This document shows positions 33,738 to 44,291 of a stretch of DNA of 64,000 bases, piece by piece. A model generated the notes under the pieces. The model did not search any database, was not told the origin of the DNA, and worked only from the letters and a program-made list of their open reading frames with translations. Position numbers and translations under genes: made by a program. The stretch comes from Flaccisagitta enflata (Eukaryota; Chaetognatha; Sagittoidea; Aphragmophora). The stretch covers positions 92,008,001 through 92,072,000 of the forward strand of contig OZ231127.1 of assembly GCA_965153355.1 (NCBI GenBank). The letters run 5' to 3'. Within the stretch, counting starts at the first letter, position 1; every line of letters begins with the position of its first letter.

Positions 33738-33891
33738 TAGAAAGAAAGAAACAAAGAAAGAAAGAGAGAGAGAAAGAAAGAAAGAATGAAAGAAAAAAAG
33801 AAGAAAGAAAGAAAAAGAGAACAAAAGAACGAAAGAGCGAAAGAACGAAAGAACGAAAGAATGAAAGAAAGAAAAGAGAGAGATGAAAAGA

Positions 33892-33934
<43 letters not shown>

Positions 33935-34180
33935 AACGAAAGAAAGAAAGAAAAAAAGAAAGAAACAAACAAAGACCGAAAGAAACAAAGACCGAAAGAA
34001 ACAAAGACGAAAGAAGAAAGAAAGAAAGAAAGAAAGAAGAAAGAAAAGAAAAAATAGTCGTAAAAAAAAGAAAAAAAGAAAGAAAGAAAGAAAGAAAAAA
34101 AGAAAGAGGAAGGAGAGAAAGAAAGAAAAAATCAAGGAAAGAGGGAAAGAAAGAGAGAAAGAAAGGTAGATAGATGGAAG
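33738..34180. repeat. (AAAG)n purine block with (CAAG)n
   Basis: Degenerate AAAG/AAAGAACG repeats with a pure AGCA/CAAG section at 33893-33932. Lys/Glu/Arg and Phe/Leu/Ser frames are artefacts. Confidence 0.95.
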
Positions 34181-34599
34181 GAAGGAAAAAAATGAATGCG
34201 TGAATGAAAAAAAGCAAGTAACCAGGGTTGCAAAATTGTCATGGCAAACGACCTCCCTTCCCTAGACATACACACACGCACATGGCACATGGCACACATA
34301 CACGCTCACACACACAACAAAGGGATGAATGGACAGTCTTTTTAAAAGTCTGCAACTTAAAAAAACAGGAAGAAAATTGTCAAAAGCAAGAGAATAAAAC
34401 ATGTAGGAATATCATTTTAAACTTTTGAATTAAGGATTCCAGGACATGGCCAGGACAAAAGGGCATGAACGCAAATGCTCTGGTGGGGATGCGCATTCGC
34501 ATCCACTCCTATATTCCAGCAGATGCGTTCGCATCCTTATCCGCGTTTAGCGAAATCTCGCGCATCCTGTGCGTTTGCGTTCGCATTCCCAGATGCATC

Positions 34600-34640
34600 A
34601 TACCCCTGCCCTAGACCCACCCCTAACCCTTATTGCAAAA
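34600..34640. repeat. short telomere-like CCCTAA patch
   Basis: CCTGCCCTAGACCCACCCCTAACCCTTATTGCAAAACCCGCTTAAAAAG. The right flank AAAACCCGCTTA is shared with 41005-41025. Confidence 0.55.
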
Positions 34641-34779
34641 CCCGCTTAAAAAGTCTTGAAAACAAAAGACTTCATACAACCATTCATTTATACCAGAAAT
34701 ACATAGATTTTAAAACGCGACGCGACGCGTCGCGTGGAAGGCAGGGGGGGGGAATCAAAAGCGACTCAATTAATTACAT

Positions 34780-35076
34780 ACACTACGCCGATTGCATCCC
34801 GGGAGTTTGCTGAATTGCTCCTATGTGGAACCTTTTTTAGCTCCAATTTAGAATTGACAAAGAAAATGAATGGATTTTCTAAGGGAGATTTTTTAGGGGA
34901 TTTTTCCCATGTATTTCTATGTAAACTTTAAATGGGCCCTAAAAAAGGTTCCGATCAAGCAAGAAAGCTGAGCAGTGGCTCATTCGAAATAAAATCGCAA
35001 GTGTCACATTATGTGGGGGGCACATAAGAGCGATTCAGCCAAGCCCGGGATGCGATCGGCGTAATATACGCCCCTG
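34780..35076. mobile_element. non-autonomous TIR element with CCCCTG end (hAT-like)
   Basis: Inverted repeats of about 45 bp face each other at 34786-34831 (ACTACGCCGATTGCATCCCGGGAG) and 35023-35070 (CCCGGGATGCGATCGGCGTAATA). The right terminus reads TATACGCCCCTG, as in hAT-type CAGGGGCG ends. The left terminal CAGGGG is missing. Related to 42229-42555. Confidence 0.5.
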
Positions 35077-35107
35077 AATAAAACATTATCAAAAAAAAAA
35101 AAAAAAA

Positions 35108-35452
35108 TAACAAGCCCGCATGCACGCTAAGACAGTTGCGGACGGTTGGGCAGGGCCCTAATTCAGTAACCACTTGCAATTCAACAAGGCCAGATACACG
35201 GCTACCCAAGTCGCGTGCGGGTGGGCAGGGGCCATAGACCCCTCCATCATTTGGGCAGGAGCAGTGAGGCCAAAGACCGGGAAAACCCAAAAAAAGTAAA
35301 GTGTGACGGACGGACCAACAGACTGACGGACGTACCGATGGAGCAACAAAGCGGGTTGTAGAGTTGCGTAGCACGCGACTAAAGATATTTTGGACCAATC
35401 GACCAATTGATTGACACGGCAAGCCGTAGAGTCACGTGCCCACGACTAAAAA
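35108..35452 (+). mobile_element. outer hairpin-ended element of a nested pair
   Basis: Starts AACAAGCCCGCATGCACGC...ACAGTTGCGGACGGTTGGGCAGGGC. It is interrupted by 35183-35383 and resumes GACCAATCGACCAATTGATTGACACGGCAAGCCGTAGAGTCACGTGCCCACGACTAAAAA. Confidence 0.65.
35183..35383 (+). mobile_element. inner hairpin-ended element inserted into another copy
   Basis: AACAAGGCCAGATACACGGCTACCCAAGTCGCGTGCGGGTGGGCAGG start; GTTGCGTAGCACGCGACTAAA end; GACGGACGGACCAACAGACTGACGG array between. Its position splits the outer copy. Confidence 0.75.
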
Positions 35453-35455
35453 CAG

Positions 35456-35711
35456 AACAAGGCCAAGTTATGGCCAATAAGTGCGCCTCGCTTGATTAAG
35501 AATTTATGAATGAACGTTTTGAATGAATGAATGAATGAATGAATGAAAAGAATGAAAATTAGTGTGTAAAGGCATGAGAGGTGATAGGAATGAAGAAAGA
35601 CGACATAATTGGCCGTTTTGAGCCCTTTGAACATTTGCGTTACTGAGAGACCAACCAACGGACCGACCAACAGACATTACCTCTTTAAGAAGTGCGAGGA
35701 CGCAATTAAAA
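35456..35711 (+). mobile_element. hairpin-ended element, AAGTGCG subfamily
   Basis: GAACAAGGCCAAGTTATGGCCAATAAGTGCGCCTCGCTTGATTAAG start, (AATG)n array at 35519-35550, GACCAACCAACGGACC and 3' CTCTTTAAGAAGTGCGAGGACGCAATTAAAAA. It is the opposite-strand counterpart of 2736-3055, with shared unique sequence (GGCATGAGAGGTGATAGGAATGAAGAA). Confidence 0.75.
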
Positions 35712-35866
35712 ACTACCGCATGCTAGGCTGGTGTGCTAGTGTGCTGGTGTGTTCAACTTAACGACGGTTCACAATCGAGATTTTTAGTTCGTACTTCGAG
35801 AAGCATGACGTCAGCTAGTATTTTAAATTTCAGGGCAATCGCATCAGTAGTACCGAAGTTACGGCC

Positions 35867-36019
35867 TTTTTAGTTGCGGACACGCAACTCTATAAGAGGC
35901 TTTGTCCGTCCGTTGGTCGGTTGGTTGGTCCATACGCTCCAGCAGAGATGAAAAGTGGGAAGGAATGCCGCATTTCACCTACACCGTCCGCAACTGGTGG
36001 CCGTGTCTCCGGCCTTGTT
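35867..36019 (-). mobile_element. hairpin-ended element, AGTTGCGGAC subfamily
   Basis: Starts TTTTTAGTTGCGGACACGCAACTCTATAAGAGGC with hairpin GTTGCG-GACA-CGCAAC. Ends CCGTCCGCAACTGGTGGCCGTGTCTCCGGCCTTGTT, so AGTTGCGGAC occurs at both ends in inverted orientation. Confidence 0.8.
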
Positions 36020-36101
36020 CATACTTAAAACGTGAAAGAGAAAACCGACTTTCTTTTTTTTCTGTTCTCTCTTTGAACTCGCCCCGATCAATTTTTTATG
36101 A

Positions 36102-36406
36102 TTTTTAAATGCGTCCGTCAGGAACGCATCTCTATAGAAGGGTCTGTCCGTCCGTCCGTCCATCCATTGGTCCGACCGTCCGTCCGTCCTTCTGTTACCG
36201 CCTGTGCAAAACCGCGTTTCTCAGCTGTCTTTGGCCACGGTGAGATCCTATATTGAAACAAATGATCAACCAACACGTTTTGAGATCCTCCTTTACTACT
36301 CAGTCATTTCACCCGTCTGTTTGTCCATCTGTCTCTCCATATATGTCACATGATCAATACATGACCAGACACAGTCCAGACGCATCGTTGCCCGGTCGGG
36401 CTTGTT
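36102..36406 (-). mobile_element. hairpin-ended element, ATGCGTC subfamily
   Basis: TTTTTAAATGCGTCCGTCAGGAACGCATCTCTATAGAAGGG start and CAGACGCATCGTTGCCCGGTCGGGCTTGTTG end. Sister of 33360-33683. Confidence 0.75.
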
Positions 36407-36779
36407 GAAAAAGTAAGGTTACAAGTTTTGGATCTACAAACCGCAAATCAAACAATTTCCTATCGATTGCACCTCTCTTTTGAAAACCATTTTGCAAAAA
36501 AATATTAAAGTCCCCGACGCGCGACAAAAAAATTTTTAGTCTTTTAAAAAAAAGTGAAAATACAAGATTTTGGACCTAGGCAAATCAAACAATGTCATAT
36601 CGATTGCACCCCACTTTTTTTCAAGAAAACAAGGCCAAGAGATGTCCAACAGATGCGTCCTCTTTAGACGTAAGATATTATCATACAAATTATTAAGATA
36701 AAGATATTAAGATATAATAATATGAAAATATAAAGATTCAGAGATATTGAGATAAAGAGAAAAATATAAACTGATTCCT

Positions 36780-36957
36780 CTCCCCCCCCGCCTCTCCCCA
36801 CCTCTCCCCCCACGCCTCTCCACCCACGCCTCCCCACCCCTCCCCCCACGCCTCCCCACCGCCTCCCCACCCCTCCCCCCACATCTCCCCACCCCTCCCC
36901 CCACATCTCCCCACGCCTCCCCCCCTATCCCCACGCCTCCCCACACCCCCCCGCCTC
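36780..36957. repeat. C-rich minisatellite CCCCACGCCTCC
   Basis: About 12-18 bp units inside the long hairpin-ended element. The Gly/Arg/Val/Trp-rich frame on the minus strand is an artefact. Confidence 0.9.
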
Positions 36958-36984
36958 ATCCTCACGAAGAGAAATGAAGGGACT

Positions 36985-37375
36985 TGGAGAGACATGGAGA
37001 GATATGGAGAGACATGAAGAGACATGAAGAAACATGAGGAGACATAAGAGACATAAGAGACATAAGAGACATAAGAGACATAAGAGACATAAGAGATATA
37101 AGAGATATAAGAGACATAAGAGATGTAAGAGACATAAGAGATATACGAGACATAAGAGACATATGAGACATATAGGAGACATAAGAGACATATTAGGAGA
37201 GACAAAAGGAGACAAAAGAGACAAAGAGACATAAGACCTAAGATACATACGAAAAATAAGAGGCATAACAGACCTAAGATACATGAGAGAAATAACAGAC
37301 ATAAGAGATATAAGAGACATATAGGAGACAAAAGAGACATACAGGAGACAAAAGAGACAAAAGAGATGAAAGAAA
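36985..37375. repeat. AGAGACATAAG minisatellite
   Basis: 9-12 bp units with drift (AGATATAAG, AGACATATAGG) inside the same element. Confidence 0.9.
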
Positions 37376-37508
37376 AGAACAGAACAAGAAGATACATGAA
37401 GGAAAATGAGAAAACCTTAGTCGCGTTTTGAAATTTTCGCGTTAGGATCTTCCTTCATTCCTTCATTCCTTCATACCCTCTTATAGAGATGCGAGGACGC
37501 ATCTAAAA

Positions 37509-38240
37509 ATCACGATGATGCAAAGGGCTTCTTTGAGGCCTCTTGGCCCCTAAGAAGAAAATAATTACACGTTTAGTCAAGGCCGACGGCGAGAGAAATC
37601 GAATCTCGGTCGAACAAAACCAAGAACGCCTAGATCAGTGGTGATTTGCGCCTTCAAATGTGTGTGTGTGTGTGTCTCTGTGTGTATGTGTGTATGTGTG
37701 TCTGTGTGTGTGAGACTGTGAGAGAGAGCACCCTTCGTGGGAGGGACAAGATCTTTCGCCTCCCCCCCCCCCACGGAGGACATTGTACCTTGAAACACTA
37801 CTACTGTTGATAATAAAACCGAATGCAAAAAAATAACCCGGTGTTATAACTGATCGACCAAAAGACGGAACGACCAAAACTTTGCTTTTAGAGTCGCGAA
37901 ACACGCGACTAAGAATGACATATTTCAATGGTTGAATTCATTCCATCGCTACTCAGTCAACAATTCGCAAATAGTCTTCAGTGCCCTGCCAAATACCTAC
38001 GTTCAGTCAAAACTGACTTGATTGAAAGATCGAACCCCTAAAGATCGAACCCCTCGCAAATCTTCATACTTGGAAGAATAAAATCTGTGGGAAACACGAA
38101 CGGGAAGCGCAAAACTGAACAAGTCGAAAATGAAAAAGAATCATAACTTCCGTTCTGATCAACTTTTTGAGTTTATTCTTTTTGCTATGTGTCTACGGAC
38201 CAACAACGCATGTTTGGAACACTCGAGTGCAGATCTCACT
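37509..38240. other. non-coding interval with a hairpin-element 3' end
   Basis: Contains TG-rich patches (37660-37720) and an isolated 3' end at 37845-37914 (GACCAAAAGACGGAACGACC, then GAGTCGCGAAACACGCGACTAAG). No matching 5' end or gene was identified. Confidence 0.5.
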
Positions 38241-38259
38241 TCGATACTCTTGTGTGGCG

Positions 38260-39165
38260 CATCACTCCTAGTTTTCCATAAAACAGAATCTGAATAACAT
38301 TCCTCTCACTCTAACCCAAAACTCACTGCAAAATAGTTAAGGGCTTATGTGTATTACTTTTGTTGCAAATGCAACAAATCTCGGGTAACATTGGCAAAAA
38401 CCACTACCCTTAGAGGATGAGAATCGAAGAGTCCAACTTACCACGATACCCGGACATTCAATCAAGGTACTGAGTAGTATGATAGGTGGAACAACATCCT
38501 ATATACCCAAACTAAAACAAATGGAAGAGGACCGCGAGCCTCACTGACTAAATTTTCTGCGCATCCTCCTAGTTTTCCACATTAAACAGAATCTGAATAA
38601 CATTCCTCTCACTCTAACCCAAAAGAAAACTCTTTACCAAAATAGTTAAGGGCTTATGTCTGTTACCTTTGTTGCCAAAATGCAACAAATCACCAGAGGG
38701 TAGCGGTGCTAAGAAACCATACCCATAGAGGATAGAATCAGGTCAAGCTTACTACGACATGACATTCCAATCCAAGGTACTGAGTAGTATGATAGGTGGA
38801 ACAACATCCTCCACTATACCCAAACTAAAATAACTGGAAGAGGGCAGATTACTACTGACTAGATTACTACAGCACATCACTTCTAGTTTTCCATAAAACA
38901 GAATCTGAATAACATTCCTCTCACTCTAACCCAAAAGAAAACTCTGCAAAATAGTTGCTGGGGCTTATGTGTATTACCTTTGTGCAAAATGCAACAAATC
39001 ACCCGAGAGGTATTTGTGTAAAAACCATACCCTTAGGATAGAATCGAGTCAATGTGACACACGCGATGGACATTCAATCAGGTGCTGAGTAGTATGATAG
39101 GTGGAACAACATCCTCCACTATACCCAAACTAAAACAAATGGAAGAGGGCTTGTGAGGGCTATTC
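38260..39165 (-). repeat. three-unit tandem array of Penelope family 1 leader
   Basis: Units of about 300-310 bp begin near 38279, 38582 and 38895 with the shared TAAACAGAATCTGAATAACATTCCTCTCACTCTAACCC. Each includes AATGCAACAAATC, GGTACTGAGTAGTATGATAGGTGGAACAACATCC and AAACAAATGGAAGAGG, which in reverse match 20690-20915. Tandem partial copies (pseudo-LTRs) are typical of PLE insertions. No RT or endonuclease follows. Confidence 0.75.
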
Positions 39166-39212
39166 ACTGAATCACTTGAAAGAAAATCTTGAAAATGGCC
39201 CTGTCAAGTCTC

Positions 39213-39247
39213 ATTCCACTGAAGCACGACGTCGTGCTTCAGTGAAA
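39213..39247. repeat. perfect palindrome CACTGAAGCACGAC/GTCGTGCTTCAGTG
   Basis: A 28-bp perfect dyad centred at 39230/39231. Half of it recurs at 39337-39352, after a (GA)n tract. A near copy is at 62282-62309. Confidence 0.85.
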
Positions 39248-39263
39248 TGTTTAGCTAATCGAC

Positions 39264-39267
<4 letters not shown>

Positions 39268-39337
<70 letters not shown>
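39268..39337. repeat. (GA)n microsatellite
   Basis: GA tract between two copies of the GTCGTGCTTCAGTGAAAT motif. Confidence 0.97.
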
Positions 39338-39340
<3 letters not shown>

Positions 39341-39439
39341 TGCTTCAGTGAAATTGGCATTCGTGATTCAGAGGATTGATACCTAACCTCTGTTCGTGTA
39401 AGTGGATTGATACTTAACCCATTCACTTCCTCAGCGGGT

Positions 39440-39512
39440 TGGGGCTAACCCGACTTCCCCTAACCCTAACCTCTCAACTCAACCCTAACCCTCAACCCTA
39501 ACCCTAACCCGC
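39440..39512. repeat. telomere-like CCCTAA array
   Basis: CCCTAACCCTAACC, CAACCCTAACCCTCAACCCTAACCCTAACCC: about 8 near-perfect TTAGGG-type units. Confidence 0.8.
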
Positions 39513-39648
39513 AACATATACCTTCAAAGTGAAGTCAAACCTCCATTTGCGATCCAGTGAGAGATAAAGTCACCCTTGTCTGCTCTCTCTATACTATAGA
39601 CTATAGGTTGATGCATTTTTAGTCAGTGGACGAACAATTTTTGTGCAC

Positions 39649-39880
<232 letters not shown>

Positions 39881-39929
39881 TGAGTCTATGTGTGTATTTG
39901 TTTTTACCGCAGGAGGATAAATTTGGGGT

Positions 39930-40136
39930 AAACAAGGCCGGATAACGGCTACCCCAGCCGTATTTTAGGCCATTTAGGTCACTTGATCATTTGGGCAGGA
40001 GTAGTAAGGCCAAAAACCGCAAAAACAAAAAAAGTAAAGTGTGACGGACGGACGGACGGACGGACGGACGGACGGACAGACGGACGGACCGACCGACAAA
40101 GCGGGTTGTAGAGTCGCGTAGCACGCGACTAAAAAA
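39930..40136 (+). mobile_element. hairpin-ended element
   Basis: AAACAAGGCCGGATAACGGCTACCCCAGCCG start, AAAAAAAGTAAAGTGTGACGGACGG, GACAAAGCGGGTTGTAGAGTCGCGTAGCACGCGACTAAAAAAA end with perfect hairpin GTCGCGT-AGC-ACGCGAC. The poly-A tail continues into an (AAAG)n array. Confidence 0.8.
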
Positions 40137-40162
40137 AAAAAAGAAAAAAAAGAAAAAGAAAG

Positions 40163-40225
<63 letters not shown>

Positions 40226-40268
40226 AAAAAAGAACGAAAGAAAAAACGAAAGATAGAAAGAAAGAAAA
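40137..40268. repeat. (AAAG)n microsatellite
   Basis: AAAG repeat beginning directly at the A-tail of the preceding element, followed by a short (GGAT)n. Confidence 0.95.
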
Positions 40269-40569
40269 TGTGGGATGGATGGATGGATGGATGGGTGTAA
40301 AAACATGTTGTTCCTCATCAGAAACAATGCCGTAATCGCGTTCAGAAAGCGGACGTGAACTGGTTCACGTGATAGAGAGAGATGGACACAAAGAAAATCA
40401 CTTTTCATTAATTAAACTCTATCAAGATTTGTCTTATGCAACTTTATCTGTTCTATGAAGGCTAACGCTATCACGCTAATGAAATCTTTTAATTTTCGCG
40501 TTTTGTAAACAAAAAGGCAAGCCAAACGATTTTTGGGATTAAGTTATAATGGAAAACAAATTGCCAATG

Positions 40570-40780
<211 letters not shown>

Positions 40781-40971
40781 CGTACAAGTGACTACAGAAA
40801 AGGAAAAAAAGAATAAGGCCATGTTTACGTTTAGGTTGATCAGTATGTCACGTAAATAATAAGTGATGATTGAATAGATGTACGAATGAATGGATGAATG
40901 AATGGTTGAATGAATGGACAAATTTATGATAAATCGAATGGACAAATGAATGTATAGGAAACCCAAGCCAA

Positions 40972-41025
40972 TCCCATCCCTAACCCTAACCCTAACCCTG
41001 AGTAAAAACCCGCTTAGAAAGCCTG
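40972..41025. repeat. telomere-like CCCTAA patch
   Basis: CATCCCTAACCCTAACCCTAACCCTGAGTAAAAACCCGCTTAGAAAG. The flank is shared with 34640. Confidence 0.7.
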
Positions 41026-41168
41026 TAAAACGTCGGCGAGTTACTAAATTGAACCCACCTCAGAACATATATGGGAGATTATCTTTTTGCTTGTCCTTCT
41101 CTGCCCCCCCCCGGGGGCCTTAAGGCTCCAAACCCAACCTCAAGGCCCCAATCCTAGCCTCAAGTTTG

Positions 41169-41330
41169 GTTTTTAGTCGCGGACACGCGACTCTACACCC
41201 TGCCGTGTTGGTTGATATGTCGGTAGGTCGGTCGGTAGATCCATCACATTTTGAATTCCGAGCGCTGTTTTCGCCTTACTGCTCCTGCCCAACCGTCACC
41301 AACTGGATTGCTGTACATCCAGCCTTGATT
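41169..41330 (-). mobile_element. hairpin-ended element
   Basis: TTTTTAGTCGCGGACACGCGACTCTACACCCTGCCGTG start (hairpin GTCGCG-GACA-CGCGAC). CTGCTCCTGCCCAACCGTCACCAACTGGATTGCTGTACATCCAGCCTTG end. Confidence 0.8.
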
Positions 41331-41504
41331 TCATTGATTTTAAAAAATCCAAAGAACTGAAAATTTCAGCTGATTTTCTTCTTCGCTCTTTTTATGAGAC
41401 CAGCAGCTCTTCCCTCTTTTCTTCTTTTTCTTCTTTTCAATTTTCTTTCTTTCTTTTAGTCACTGAGGTCATGAGAATTTTGGTGCATGCTGTGCGGCCA
41501 TGTG

Positions 41505-41830
<326 letters not shown>

Positions 41831-41930
41831 CATGTAGAAGCGGAAAAAAGAAAGAAAGAAAGTTATAAAGTAGCTCCGCGTTCCCACTCTTAAGTAAAGT
41901 CAAATGAATTGCGATATCTGAGTGGCCACA

Positions 41931-41933
<3 letters not shown>

Positions 41934-42014
<81 letters not shown>

Positions 42015-42040
42015 GATACAGTCATCTTCGTTTTCTTCGT
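41934..42040. repeat. (CT)n with conserved CGTCGATACAGTCATCTTCG flank
   Basis: CT tract whose right flank repeats that at 40755-40783, implying a dispersed element or local duplication carrying the microsatellite. Confidence 0.95.
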
Positions 42041-42041
42041 C

Positions 42042-42117
<76 letters not shown>

Positions 42118-42121
42118 TTTT

Positions 42122-42185
<64 letters not shown>

Positions 42186-42228
42186 TTTTTTCTTCTTTTC
42201 TTTCTTTCTTTCTTTCTTTCTTTCTTTC
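42041..42228. repeat. (TTTC)n microsatellite
   Basis: About 45 TTTC units with two TTTTT interruptions. It is the insertion target of the element at 42229. Confidence 0.97.
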
Positions 42229-42555
42229 CAGGCGTGTATAATGTTGAGTATTCACCCCCCCCGTGGGAATAAAATCAAATGGTTTGGAGATGGGAAAAAA
42301 TCGAAAGCTTGGAAAAAAGAACAAAATAATTTTTTTTAACAATTAGCATTTTTGGTTGTAACATAAGGTAAAATTTGATTACTACAACACAATTTATTAA
42401 TATTTAGACCTACATTATACTGTTATTTTTTTTTCTTTGCGAGCAATAAAATCATACATTTTGTAACGTGACACAATGCGACGCAGGGAAGAAAATCAAA
42501 TGCAAGGGGGGAGGGGGGAATGAAATCAAAAGCCGCAAAACTTTATACACCCCTG
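42229..42555. mobile_element. hAT-like non-autonomous element in (TTTC)n
   Basis: Ends CAGGCGTGTATAATGTTGAGT and AAAACTTTATACACCCCTG are imperfect terminal inverted repeats. The 8-nt TTTCTTTC flanks both sides (42221-42228 and 42556-42563), the duplication length of hAT elements. Because the target is itself a TTTC repeat, the duplication is weak evidence. No transposase. Confidence 0.55.
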
Positions 42556-42563
42556 TTTCTTTC

Positions 42564-42784
42564 TTTTTCGTTTTTTTTTTTATTTTTTCATTCTTTCTTT
42601 CCCTCTTGCTTTCATCCAGTCTTTCTTTTGTTCTTTCCATATTTCATTAAGTCTTATTTTCATTATTCTTTTCTTGTGTCCATTCTTGATTCTAGCTTAG
42701 TATCATGATGGACGAAGAAGGGAGAGGTGAAGTTTCTTCTTATGTTACAGTGTACAGGAAAAGCAAATTTGGAAAATCATTTCG
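42564..42784. other. T-rich non-coding interval
   Basis: T/C-rich sequence followed by a short ATG-initiated frame (MMDEEGRGEVSSYVTVYRK at about 42704) that I could not assign. It runs into the hairpin MITE. Confidence 0.4.
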
Positions 42785-42924
42785 CGTAAAATTCTTAATC
42801 TCTTTCTGAATGCAAAATTTTGCATTTCTAAGAACATAGCCCCTTTCTTATATGTCTTTAGAACAGGGCCATGTTCTTAGAAATGCAAAATTTACATACA
42901 GAGACATATTAAGAATTTTACGTA
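42785..42924. mobile_element. 140-bp hairpin MITE
   Basis: Arms CGTAAAATTCTTAATCTCTTTCTG...GCATTTCTAAGAACAT and ATGTTCTTAGAAATGC...CATATTAAGAATTTTACG are inverted complements over about 60 bp each, with a short centre near 42855. No coding capacity. Confidence 0.75.
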
Positions 42925-43320
42925 AGAGAAGTCAAGGAATGGTGACTAATTTTCTTTTTTTCTCAATTTTTCTAACTGGTTTTGAACACATAAATGATTC
43001 TCAATGCAAATAAATTAATAATTTTTACTTTTTACTAACAATATGATTTCTTTTTTTAAAAATGTGAATTTATCATTTATTTTTTTTTTTTCTAGAACAT
43101 GATTTGATCGTGAAAATTGCCCCTTCGTGTGCACCTTGACTTATGTTGATACATAGGTCATTGGCTCCTATAGGGTCTCTACCCAAAAAGTCAATATCTG
43201 TGCGTGTGGGGCATGTGTTGAAATCCAGTCCATCTTGAATTATAACATTAAAGTGAAGAAATCACCTTGAAAATAGGCAATTTGGGTGAAAAATCCAACA
43301 AACTCCGTTAGGCAAATGAT

Positions 43321-43923
43321 CAAAGATGAACCCTGCTCTAACAAACCCGCCACCAACAGAATTCCGCCTATAATTGATGCTAATTCATAGTCCTGTCAAG
43401 TACACTCTTTTTTTTGAGTAAGGACAAAGTTTATAAGGACATTGAGGCTGAAATTTTGCCAAAAATTAAGGACATTTTTAGGACAAAGCCCAGCCTCAGA
43501 TTTAAAAAAAAAGTTTGTATTCAAAATTTCAATTATATTTACACAACTCTTTTTAAGAAATAACCATGTTGATATGAAAGAATAATATTTATCTTTACGA
43601 AATGATATGGTATTTTATCAAGATTAACTACAAAAGAATGAATATCATATTTAAATTGTACTTATCTATACTGATTATCAGTTATTTCAATTCATAAAAC
43701 ATAATCATAAAAATATAATAATAAAATATTAAGGACACGCTAAGGACATTTCAGCCTGAAATCTGCAAAAATCTAAGGACATCCCAGCCTCAGAAAAAAT
43801 TTACTGGTCCTTATATAAAAAAAAGTCAATTTCATTTATTTCCTTTGCTGGCACTGACAGAAGTCCACCTATAACAGAAAAAATAGTTGGTCCCCTGAAA
43901 TCCGTTATAGCAGGGTTCAACTG
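43321..43923. mobile_element. pogo/Tigger-like MITE interrupted by a second TIR element
   Basis: In reverse the right end reads CAGTTGAACCCTGCTATAACGG, the classic pogo/Tigger-type terminus, next to TA at 43924. The left end has GATGAACCCTGCTCTAACAAACCC. Both are followed by matching CAGAATTCCGCCTATAA / CTGTTATAGGTGGACTTCTG. The element is split by 43404-43826. Confidence 0.6.
43404..43826. mobile_element. small element with AAGGACA repeats nested in the pogo-like MITE
   Basis: Outer ends TTTTTTTTGAGTAAGGAC and GTCCTTATATAAAAAAAAGTC are inverted. TAAGGACATTT...CAGCCTCAGA occurs on both sides of an AT-rich centre. Class unknown. Confidence 0.45.
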
Positions 43924-43926
43924 TAT

Positions 43927-44290
43927 CATGAACTAAAAAAATTGCGTTCATACAGGGTTTTTCAGGCCAACACGCCGGTTACAAAACACCATTTCTCAGC
44001 TGGTGGAAATGAAAATTAAATTCTGAAAAAAGGTTTGTACAGCCCGTGAGCTCCGATTTTGTCTGTTGACTTCAATTAAATGCAAGCTTAATCGCTCTCT
44101 TTAACTTAAACTATAGAAAATCAGTGACCATTAGAAAGATATTCAAAAGTTCTTTAAAACTATATCAAGCAGAATATTGTGAGTTTTTTTGTTTACAAAT
44201 GACAACTATATGAAGTTGATTACTCTGCTTTTGCCTAAGTAGATCATTCGATCATAAAAAATTTCCTCGTTTTTCTAAGTAACGGGTGTT
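43927..44290. other. non-coding interval
   Basis: No protein-like frame or element end recognised. Confidence 0.5.
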
Positions 44291-44291
44291 C

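Larger units (their letters stand above)
36627..37508 (+). mobile_element. long hairpin-ended element, AGATGCGTCCTC subfamily
   Basis: Starts AAAACAAGGCCAAGAGATGTCCAACAGATGCGTCCTC and ends CCCTCTTATAGAGATGCGAGGACGCATCTAAAAA with perfect hairpin AGATGCG-AGGA-CGCATCT. The 12-mer AGATGCGTCCTC is identical at both ends (inverted). Its cargo is entirely tandem repeat: CCCCACGCCTCCCCAC (about 36780-36955) and AGAGACATAAG (about 36985-37370). Confidence 0.8.

Noticed and set aside
33738-34217. Lys/Arg/Glu-rich or Phe/Leu-rich protein
   Set aside because: Explained by AAAG repeats. No complexity or start context.
38260-39165. CRISPR-like array (also considered at 6508-6695 and 45110-45880)
   Set aside because: Units are contiguous or of irregular length, with no constant repeat and unique spacers. 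The genome is eukaryotic.
39440-39512. True telomere or chromosome end
   Set aside because: The arrays are short, degenerate, all in one orientation and embedded in repeats with ordinary sequence on both sides.
40137-40268. Extension of the mobile element into the AAAG array as coding sequence
   Set aside because: The minus-strand Phe/Leu/Ser frame spans the element, minisatellite and A-tail without protein character.
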